Shown here: positions 47,050-64,000 of the stretch, piece after piece
Position numbering within the stretch: the first letter of the stretch is position 1
How the letters are laid out: each line of letters starts with the position of its first letter
From: Apricaphanius iberus
Lineage: Eukaryota; Chordata; Actinopteri; Cyprinodontiformes; Aphaniidae
Direction of reading: 5' to 3'
Assembly (NCBI GenBank): GCA_028564705.1
Contig: JAPXFQ010000166.1
Coordinates: forward strand, 2,604,001 to 2,668,000
Length of the DNA: 64,000 nt
The notes under the pieces: model-generated
Database searches by the model: none
Told to the model about the DNA's origin: nothing
Seen by the model: the letters and a program-made list of their open reading frames with translations, nothing else
Program-made: the position numbers and the translations under genes

Positions 47050-48130
47050 AGGTTCCAGCATGAACGGGGCCAATAGAGGTGAACCCTCTATTGAATCAAG
47101 CAAGAATATGGCAACTTTCATTATTTATTTTTTGTTATATAGCGCCAATTGACAACAAATGTCATCTCAAGGCACTTTACAACAAAAGTCATTTCAATAC
47201 AATTATACAAACATTCCAATCACTTAAAAGTTTTCTATGTAAGGAATCCCAGCAGATTGCGATGAGTCATCAATGTGAGGTTGTGCCCAGATCATGCAGA
47301 CTCCAACCACAGCAATTCCTCAGCAATCCCTCATACTCAGCAAGAATGTAGCGACAGTGGAGAGGAAAAACTCTCCTTTAACAGGAAGAAACCTCCGGCA
47401 GAATTTGGCTCAGTACAAGTGGTCATCTGCCACAACCGTCTGGGGGTCTGAGAAGACAGAGAAGAGACAGCATGGAGGATGCTCGGTGACTTTGAGCATC
47501 ATCTGGACCGATGTTCCCCATCCAGCAGGGGGCATTGTAGTTGAGTAGGGTACCAGACCATGTGGAGCTTCTATGGGGAGAAACATACTGAGAGAAAACT
47601 GGGTTAACACTCCCAATAACAGCAGAAAAAAATATATCTGGAGAGTAGTAGAAGAGAAAAGTAGAAGAGAGAAGAAAAGTGGTCAGTCTGTCCTCCAACA
47701 GTCTAAACCTCCAGCATAACTAAACAAGAAAATGACTCAGGATAACCTAAGCCACTCTGCCTTTGAGCCTAGTCTTAAAAACAGAGTATTTGCATCACAG
47801 ACTACAACTGGGAGCTGGTTCCACAGGAGAGGAGCCTGATAACTAAAAGATCTACCTCCCATTCTACTTTTAGAAATCCTAAGAACTACCAGTAGACCTG
47901 CATTCTGAGAACGAAGTGCTCTGTTAGGAACATATGGAACAATCAGATCTCTGATGTACGATGGAGAGTTGATTATTAGGGGTTTTTACGTAAGGAGGAG
48001 AATCTTAAACTCTATTCTGGATTTAACAGGGAGCCAGTGGAGAGAAGCCAAAACAGGAGAAATGTGATCTCTCTTTTTAATATTCATCAGAACTCTTGCT
48101 GCAGCATTTTAGGCTAGTTGAATGGGACAC
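47050..48130 (+). repeat. Long interspersed repeat (teleost, unclassified)
   Basis: It starts near TTATATAGCGCCAATTGACA and runs through AGGAAGAAACCTCCGGCAGA, ACAACTGGGAGCTGGTTCCA, GAGCGAAGTGCTCTG-like and TTAACAGGGAGCCAGTGGAG to about 48,130. The phrases occur in this order in many fish genomes as one high-copy repeat. The first 160 bases also occur inverted at 5580-5740. No intact protein frame. Confidence 0.65.
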
Positions 48131-48229
48131 TTTCAGCAACAATGAAAATCATGGTGCCCTACATTATTCGGGAATAAAATGAAATAAAAACAGCAATAAA
48201 AGCATAGAACACAATATTAGAGTCTCACA

Positions 48230-48480
48230 ACATATGATAAAACTTATGGCGTTTCAGCTATTATTGTTCACCAAATCAAAGGCAGCGCTAAACAGATGTT
48301 TTTTTTTGTGTGTGCCTTTATTTAAAGGAACTCAGTGTTTCAGCAGCTTTGCTGTGGTCTGGAAGTTTGTTCCAGAAAAGGGGAGCATAGAAACTGAAAG
48401 CTGCTTCTGCATGTTTGCTTCTAATTCCTGAAACGATTAGTAGACTAGAGATTGAAGATCAGGTCTGAGGAGGGGTTGAC
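48230..48480 (+). repeat. Interspersed repeat fragment
   Basis: TTTGTTCCAGAAAAGGGGAG and ACTGAAAGCTGCTTCTGCAT belong to another repeat of the same general kind as the preceding one. Non-coding. Confidence 0.4.
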
Positions 48481-48504
48481 ATAGAGACAACAGAACTTCA
48501 ACAT

Positions 48505-48598
48505 ACAGGTGAAACTTGAAAAATTTAAATATTGTCCGAAAGTTCATAATTTATTTCAGTAACTCAACTTAAAAGGTGAAACTAATATTGTTATGATG
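48505..48598 (+). mobile_element. Tc1-like terminal fragment
   Basis: CAGGTGAAACTTGAAAAATT, TATTTCAGTAACTCAACTTA and AAGGTGAAACTAATATT are the terminal ~95 bases of a fish Tc1-like family; nothing more of it follows. Confidence 0.45.
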
Positions 48599-48999
48599 TT
48601 AGGAATTTGTGTTTAAATTTTAGTAAGTTTTTCCCTTATCTGGTTTCAATTATCATTTTACTTTATTTTGGCACTTCCTTGTTTCTGTATTTTCCCCTTC
48701 TTGTCGTTAGACATTTTCACCTTTTATTTAATTGTTTTTGTGTTCTAGTTTTTATTTGTGCGTTGTTAGTTTATGTTAGATATCTTATCTTTAGTTAGTT
48801 TCTAATTTCTTGTTTAGGATGTTTTTGTTTCTTCTGTTTATTATTTCCTGTTCAACTTAGATTTGTACAGCACTTTGTAAAATGATTTTGTCACACACAA
48901 GCTCTATGTAGTAAATATCTAAGAACACCAATACAAAATTTTACATTTTTTTCATGAAAAGAAAAATCTGAAAGGTGTGGAGTGCATTTGTGCTTAGCC

Positions 49000-49330
49000 C
49001 TGCTGCAGTCAATGGGCAGGAGGCAGGGTACAGCATGGACAGGTCACCATTTTAATGCAGGGCAACATAGCGACAGAGAGGACAAACAACCATGCACATT
49101 AACAATCACACCTGAGGATAATTTGGAGTGACCAATTTACAGTCATGTTTTTGGACTGTGGGAGGAAGCTGGAGTACCCAGAGGGAACCCACATACGCAG
49201 AGGGAGGGCATACAAACTCCATGCAGAAAGACCCCATGCCAGGATTCAGGACCCATGTCCTTCTTTTTAAAGTCTGATTACTGCAGTTCCTTAGCCGGGT
49301 GCACATTTCATACATTTTAGTTGCTCATTC
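49000..49330 (+). repeat. Interspersed repeat, same family as 35.0 kb
   Basis: CACACCTGAGGATAATTTGG, GTGGGAGGAAGCTGGAGTAC and AACTCCATGCAGAAAGACCC, a high-copy teleost repeat, matching 35,015-35,220 in the same orientation. Confidence 0.6.
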
Positions 49331-50769
49331 AATATCTCTCAACCCAAGAACTTCAAAACTAATAGCCTGGGCTTTCAGTTCTACTGCAAATCCTTTATAT
49401 GTCTAAAAAAAAGCTTGTTCATGGATCCTATATCCTATATCATGGTGTGGCTGTCTTAGATACAAGAAATCCTTTAGTTATACTGCTATAGTGACAGATT
49501 GCTGGAGGACATCCCTCCTGTCACTGATCCACACTTATGTCTCTTTCTCATAACTACATATGCTATTTTTACTCAAATAAACTCCTTCCATTTGGTGAAG
49601 ACAGATGGATGCCCTTCCTTGATCTGCTTCTCCTGGAGTTCTGCGCTGCACTGTGGCAATAAACCTTGAACAAGCTTAAGAAGACAATTAAAGCAGTTAG
49701 AGTCTACTCAGTAAGAAATCTTTTGTTTTTTTAGCAATGCTGTATAATTCTAAAGTTTTATTATAGCTGGAATGAAACTAATTTGGATGGAAACCAAAAA
49801 ATAGCGATAAAGACAGTAATATTTATTAGCACATTGTATAAAATTTCTATAGTGAGTATTTTTTTGTAAGTCCAGTGGCCTTCTACTTTAACATTTAGCG
49901 TTATTGTGTCCGTGATGAATAAAAATGCAATAAATAAAAAACAGAACCTTGGTCTTAAATAGGCTTTTTAACTGGATAATGATCTAAAAACAATAGCCAA
50001 ACTAACAAGAGTGAAACAAAAAACATTTGGTTATGGTCATCTCAGGCTTTGGTCCTATAGATCCCACAGAAACTGTTGTGTGAACCAAGAAGATTCTTTA
50101 TGCACTCAGCTATTCCAGAGAAATTGTGTGTGATGTTTTCTCACTTTTTCCCTCTTTAGTTTGCTCTTGTATTGATCTGCTGTATTTATTTACCGTTTTA
50201 TTGCTTAACCATTTTTGGTGCTTGTTTTATTCCTGTTTTACTGTTTAAGCACTTTGGTCAACTGGTTGTGTTGAAAAAGCCCTAAATTGAAACATGGTAT
50301 GGGGAAATACCATAATCTTTGAATCCAAAATGTAGTTTGACCAAATATTGCTTTTCTACTTGCAAAAAATAGGTGTGCTGATAAATGCTGGTGCATTTGA
50401 CTTTTTTCATGTTAATCAGAGGCTTTCTTAATCCCACCTTATAAATTGTATTTAAAGAAATCCATTTTTATTTCAGAAGTGTGAAGGATGCTGCACATGA
50501 GGAAAAACATATGCATTAAACTGCTTCAAATGTGAACAACTTTGAGTAAAACTCCTATTCTGGCTGATCCAGTTTAGTGGATCCTTTTTAACAACTAGAT
50601 AGAAACAAAAGCAACCGATCAATACAGTTCATGCATTTGCAAAGATCATCTATAGGAAAAGGAAAAAAAGGCTTACAAATAGAACAAATTTTACCTTTTT
50701 TCCTCAATGAAAAGTTGATTTTAAAATCATGTCAACATTTGTTTAGCAGAGCACACACCACAAATTTCC
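49331..50769. other. Intergenic DNA between ap1g1 and phlpp2, nothing recognised
   Basis: No exon, RNA gene or mobile element was recognised. AT-rich. Confidence 0.45.
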
Positions 50770-53700
50770 ACACTTCAACTTGATTTTTATTTCACTTTTT
50801 TTATTTGCTTGATCATCTCCAACCCAAAGACAAGAATAAACTGAATAAATTGAAAATAATCCATTTAATAGTTTACAACTTCTCATCTTTAAAGATCATC
50901 TCATATTTTCAGTCTGACATTCACACTCTCCTTGTAGCCATGAAACTGGAAAACAGTTGACCAAAAAATTTGAATCTCACGCCTCTCCTCTCCCCTCCCC
51001 ACCAACACCAAGATAAAACAGAAACCTGATTTGTTTTTACATGTTTTCAGGGCTGGGTGGCTCTTAAGATGAGGAAAGGGTTTACAGGCTATGTTTTCAA
51101 AGTAAAGTGAATTCAGTTGTTTTTTCTTCTATTTTAAAAAACAAACAGAAAAAGGACAGTGATTGTGCATTTAGATGCTCTTTCAAGCCCTTTACCAAAT
51201 GACTTCATCCCATTGAAAGAAAACAACGAACAACACATTGAGATCCTGATGAGATTTGCATTTTCTTTGACCCTAAAATGAAACAAACAAAAAGAACAGA
51301 AACCATGTGATGAGCTCCTAATGAATGCCTTCTAATTGCACATTCTGCCCCGTAACGCGACAGATGTGAATGCTAAAAATTTTCTTGCATTTGCAAAAAC
51401 AAAAATGGAGGTCTCAGATCATAAGTAGAAACGCCTTTCTTTACAGTTCTTCACATGCGGCTCAGAAGCTGAGGGTTGAAATTGCAGCCAAAAGAATTGG
51501 GTCCTATGCAGATAAAAGACGCACACCATCACACTCTCTCAAAGAGGACTTTCCTCACACACACACACACATACACACAACGCAAACATATACCTGACCG
51601 CATCCCTGACAGGTGTTTGTTTCCTTCCTTATAGTGTCCAAAGCATTAATATTGGGCTCACTTCAATTTGTAAAATGTCAACAGCTACATAGAAAGAACT
51701 GATGTGAATAACGAGGGTACATAGTTTGAATAAGACCACAAAACACACATTTAGGAAAGGTTTATGAAACTAAAGATAGCACAGCTCCCCCTTTTGATCA
51801 CAACCTTGTAGTACAGGCTTCATCCGTTTTGCCTCCATTAAACAGAAGCGGATTAAATAAAACTATTTTTAAAAAAAAGAGCCCTAAAACAAATAGAATA
51901 TTGTATTGATTTACATTACAAAAATGTTGAGCTTTCACGTCAAATTTACAGCTTAATTTTGGATCTTGACAGTCGAACCATGCAGCTTAAAAACGAACCA
52001 ACTGACTGGCCATGTGGGGAATTTAAAAAACAAAGCCAAAAAAACAAATGCAGGCGTGGCAGTAATGGTGTCCTTGCTTACTTGGATGGTGGCAAGTGAG
52101 AGAACACACCCAAAAAATAAAACGGGCTTCACAAAACAAAACAAAAAAAGTTAGGTTGAAGAGAGGATCGAGAGTGCAGGTAAGGCCAAATGAAAGCGAT
52201 AAATCTTGGCAAGAGAGCCGCTCTGCACGAGGCCATGGGTGCCAGAGGTGTTTGAGGGGCGGGGAAGCAAAAACTGACGTCGCTGCTCCTCAGTAGTACA
52301 GTGCATCATCCAGAGGGCATGTGTTAAAACAAACCCAACAACACCTCCTTGATGACGCCAGGACACGACGTCCCATCATGACTCAACAGGTCAAACGAAG
52401 CTTCATTGCATCCTTTAAAGATTAATTTTTGTACATATATGCATACAATTATAACTTTCCAACTAATCTTTTATGTGGATTTTATTTAATCTGATCAGCG
52501 CTTTTGTTTTACAACTATATACAATGTACAGGCAGCAGATCATAAATCTTTTACAATGAATGGGTGATGATACATACGGGTCTCATTAAACCGATGCTGA
52601 CTAAATCTATTTAGACAATGTACATTGCGAGTAGTTGGAATCTGTTTAGAAAATGATATCTAAAAAGAAGGGATGAAAGATAGTTCAATAGACAATTGTA
52701 AAAGCCCTCAGTATTTACAGGGGAAAAAAACAAACAATATAGCATTCATCAAACAAACAGAAGAAAAGGTTCAACAAAAAAAAATTTTCTCCATATACAC
52801 ACATCAACTCAAAAATATTTCCAAAGCTAATAGTATATCTGATTTGGTCACAGAAGTTAAGAGATAATGAAGCAGTGAAAGGAGTTATATAGCCTGTAGG
52901 CGGATCTCAACATGGTGAGGTTGTGAGTGGAGTTAAGTGGTGAGATGTACAAACTGCGGTTAGTTTTCTTCATGCAGACGCCCTCCTTTGATTGCATTCG
53001 GTGGGTAAACAAAGCTGCCGACATACTGCCACTAAAAATTAACAGAAAGAAACAGTGTGAGGTATTAAGGTTACTATCCCCCGATGAAAGCATGCTCCAG
53101 ATTCTGACAAGAGTGGAGACGGCTTAAAAATTAACTAAATGAAATGTTTCATAGCTCTCCGAATAATAAGTCGGTCTCTGTCGACGGATGGGGTTTAGGG
53201 ACAATAACTCAAGATAGCTCAAAGCTTTCGCTCCTTAGATGCCAATAAATTTACTGTAATTATTTGATTTAAATATCTCTAATATTTATTAGAAATTGGA
53301 CAAAAATGAAGAAATCATCTGAAATATCCTCCTATACTTTATAAATTCACAAAATCATGGACCAAAATTTCTGTGCAGTTTAGTGGTATTTTAGTTATCG
53401 TCAGTGAAGTGGCATACTAATTCAAATCCATCAAGACCTACAAGCGAAGCTCACTCAGAAAACTGGGGCTTTTTTTGTTTTGTTTTTGAATCTAGCTAAG
53501 TCAGAAAGGCACATCATTTTGATATCAGGCATAACTTATGTCAAATTATTGCAGAAATAAAACCAAGTCACAAAAACAGTGCCGATAAGATGAGCATCCC
53601 CGACAAAGAAGTAATGGAAAGAAGAACTAAGAGAGGGGAAAGAAAAACAAGCATTCAGTGCAAGTTACTACATTCATGACGAGCTTCATTTACATGTGTG

Positions 53701-54694
53701 AGCATGGTGACCAAGTTCAATCGGGTTAAACAAATCTTAAATATAAGTCCATATGCAGTCCAGACTGATGACAGATACAAGAAAAGTTTAAAATGTAGAT
53801 CTCTCTTAAATGCAACTTGTGTTCAGATGTTTCAGAGCTATAATGTATTCACTGTAAAACATCAAACCGTTTTATACAGATCTAAAAGCCGTTAATTCCC
53901 TACAGAGTGGGGGCGTCAAACGAGGGGAGATGTTCTGAACCCAGCCGCAAAGGTCGTTAAAGTGGTCTATAAACAGAATCAGAATATCCCCTTCCAGCTC
54001 AATTCCAGATGTGATGATTGTGACCCCAGCACACATGCATTTAGCAAATTAATGTAATTCAGAATGAATACAACTCTGAAGTTATGTCGTTGACGGTGAA
54101 GAGAAAAAAACGAGTTTATATGACCGTTTCAAAGTTTTTTCCTGCTGCCATCGTAGGAATGATGGGTCTCGTGGAGAGCAATCTGAAAGCAAAAGCCAAT
54201 CCTAACGATCACGAGGGCAAAGTGCCTAAAACTGCTTTTTAGGATTAAAAAGAAAAAAAAAGAAAAACAGCCCACAGAGGGCAACACTTTTCTCTACAGC
54301 AACTTCAGAGGCAAAGTGTGCCCAGTGGACGGTTTAAATGAATCCTTCTGGGTGTGGTGACGGAGCTGGGGAGGAAAGGGGTGTGAGAAAAATACATCAG
54401 CGTAAAGGAAAGCAAAGAGCTCAATTAGGAGAGAAAAAAAAAAAGAGAAAGTTTGATGATTGATATGTTTTCCCCAATTACTCTTGTAATGCCAACAGGG
54501 TCTTCGTAACATCTGTTCTCCTGTCGATGCTCCGCTGCTTCCCATGCAACTCGACGACAGTGGTCTGCAGTGACTTCACAGGGGGATCCGTTGGTAGAAA
54601 GGTGGGAGGTGAAAGGTTGGGATGTGGGGGGGAATCGTTTCTATAGTTCCCTTGTCCCTTGGTGGGGCTTTTTAGAGACAGCAGGAGCCGGTCA
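50770..54694 (-). other. ap1g1: ap1g1 3' UTR and downstream sequence (extent inferred)
   Basis: Nearly 4 kb after the stop codon without a recognisable transposon, unlike the rest of the window. This fits a long 3' UTR. AATAAA on the minus strand (TTTATT on the plus) occurs near 53,285, 52,484 and 50,776-50,810, and any of these could be used. A CA-rich microsatellite lies at 51,557-51,580. The true end cannot be decided by eye. Confidence 0.5.
51557..51580. repeat. (CA)n-rich microsatellite
   Basis: Nine to ten CA units with one interruption, within the presumed ap1g1 3' UTR. Confidence 0.85.
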
Positions 54695-62374
<7,680 letters not shown>

Positions 62375-64000
62375 CTAAAACAATAAAATAAAAAGAAATA
62401 AAAAATGAGTTGTCACATTATTACACATGGATCCAAAATGTATACTAGAACAATGATAATAAAATAAGTTTAATTGATAAAAAAAAGTGACAGATTTTCA
62501 AATGTGGGGAGTGAAAAGGTGTTGGGATTTCTGTTAACTATGGTGAAGAAAATACATTCATCTATATTGTAAGGTTGTGAAATTAAAGGGGTGCTGGTCA
62601 ACATTTCTACCAGCTAAACAAACCAAAATATTCAAAATGATTTTCTATATTCTAATGGACTTAACACACAGGAAGTGACGTCCCCTCTCCTCCATTCATT
62701 TTCAATGGAACTTGTGCGACAAGGGGTTAATCACGAGTCTCTATCCTGCTAAGCAAAACCTGAAAATAGACGCAATCTCAGAAAGTTGAGAAAAGTTCAA
62801 CTTTTTATCACTGTCACTCAGACAAGGACCAATCAGCGGAGGTTTCATTGACTGACCAATGAGCTGACAGGATGCTACTCAGTCATCTCTGGGAAAACGT
62901 GAAGGAAAAGTTAAAACTCGCTGCGTTTCCCAGAGCTTTACAGTATTTGAACAAAAAAATATAGAATATGATCGGTCTTGAGGTTCCTCCCTAAACGATG
63001 GTATTCACCGTTGATATCTGCTTCTTTTTCACAGCTGAACTGCTATTATACCCCAAAATTCCCTCCAATCTGACAATCAAAACCAGGGAGGACTCTGTAT
63101 TCGTTGTGGAAAAGAGCGCGTTGCTGTCTGCTGCTGCATGCCGCCTCCCGTGTGCCTGGTTTTCAATGCGGTTGGGATGAGTTTCGCTGATCGCTGTCGT
63201 TTGCCGCCTGCTGTGTGTTGAGCCCATTAGTCTGCTTAAAGAAAATGTAAAGTTGGGACTCCAATAATTAATATCTACCAGCAGGATGTCCTGTTGAGTC
63301 AATTTAGTTTGATTATATCACATAACTGGCTGGTTACATTATAAGAACCGCAATCAATTAAAAATACGTAGTACTATAAGTTCTTACAATAGACAAATTG
63401 AAGTCATAGGTGGGATTTGCTCCATTTATGATTATTTAGCTTAATTTATTTAAAAAATACCCAAATACATAAAGAATTAAGATGATATCTATTAACAATA
63501 TGGATACAAAATGGAAGCAGGTTGGGACAAAAAAAAGGAACAAATTGGTAAAGGAGCCAAATGTCAAATTTTGGCATTGGCAATGAAAAGACATTGTGCT
63601 AAACTATTTAAATGTGAAAGGAAAAGTTCTCGTTATACACTTAACTTGCTTACAAAGAAGTGTGCAAAAACTAAAAAACCTAAAAATTGGATAACAAATG
63701 AAAAGTAGTTCCTTTGTAAGGGATTCCTAAAAACAGATTTTAAAAAAGTGCAGCTTGGCATCTCATTTGCATAATAAACCAGATAAAATGTTTCTAGAGC
63801 AGGACTGTCCATCTCCAGGCCTGTTCTAGAGTCATTTTAGGATCTTTACAGTCCTAAAAACAAAAGAAAGAAACATATAAGCCTTATAGTTACAGGTATG
63901 TTAGCAACTTCCAGACCAGGCTTATAGCATATAAATATAAATGCTGCTGAAGAAAAAAAACAAGGAAACTTCTCAATACGGTTAAATTGACCCTACATCT
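62375..64000. other. ap1g1 intron at the right edge
   Basis: No upstream ap1g1 exon could be recognised. The preceding human residues end HFRK and no matching splice-bounded sequence was found. The less AT-rich stretch 62,600-63,250 (CTCCATTCATTTTCAATGG, GACCAATCAGCGG) looks like an old interspersed repeat, but no ends were found. Confidence 0.45.

Noticed and set aside
62991..63302. 103-codon minus-strand frame near the right edge, possible ap1g1 exon
   Set aside because: The translation does not match gamma-adaptin, and the region looks like an old repeat.

Overview
This is vertebrate nuclear DNA, almost certainly from a ray-finned (teleost) fish. The genes are split into short exons with GT/AG boundaries. 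Introns and intergenic DNA are AT-rich and full of repeat types typical of teleosts: several Tc1-like transposons, a hAT element, Rex3-like and RTE-like LINEs, L2-like LINE tails, a Ty3/gypsy remnant and MITEs. No bacterial or viral genome organisation, rRNA, tRNA or CRISPR array was seen.

Two protein-coding genes were found, both on the minus strand and both cut by the window edges. From 1859 to about 46.7 kb lies the 5' part of phlpp2 (PH domain and leucine-rich-repeat protein phosphatase 2). Twelve exons are visible: a CpG-rich first exon, the RA-like region, the PH domain and about the first half of the LRR array. The rest of the LRRs, the PP2C phosphatase domain and the C-terminus lie off the left edge. 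From 54,695 to 62,374 lie the last 17 coding exons of ap1g1 (AP-1 clathrin adaptor gamma-1 subunit), from about residue 215 (human numbering) to the stop codon, followed by a long, repeat-poor 3' UTR. Its first ~214 codons lie off the right edge. I recall PHLPP2 and AP1G1 as neighbours in the same orientation in human, so linkage and orthology calls agree. Exon boundaries were read by hand. All join in frame with no stop, and codon counts match the exon lengths.

Layout: 1-1318 DD34E Tc1-like copy; 1.86-12.55 kb phlpp2 exons 12 to 6 with repeat-bearing introns; 12.5-20.2 kb exons 5 and 4, with a hAT-like non-autonomous element, a Rex3-like LINE and a DD35E Tc1-like copy between them; 20.2-36.6 kb a 16.4-kb intron that has taken in most insertions (a hAT with a DD38E Tc1-like element inside it, a gypsy remnant, a Tc1 deletion derivative, a 1.27-kb foldback element, a MITE); 36.6-43.7 kb exons 3 and 2 with a 3'-truncated RTE-like LINE between them; 46.4-46.8 kb exon 1 and CpG-rich promoter; 47-50.7 kb repeat-rich intergenic DNA; 50.8-64 kb ap1g1.

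The two genes act in separate pathways: phlpp2 in dephosphorylation of AKT/PKC-family kinases, ap1g1 in trans-Golgi/endosome vesicle coating. I saw no new gene system. The best leads are the nested hAT/DD38E insertion with readable target-site duplications, the foldback element whose arms differ by one 62-bp unit, three Tc1-like transposases with three different catalytic spacings (34, 35, 38), and an open exon-1 frame that runs in phase into the phlpp2 start.
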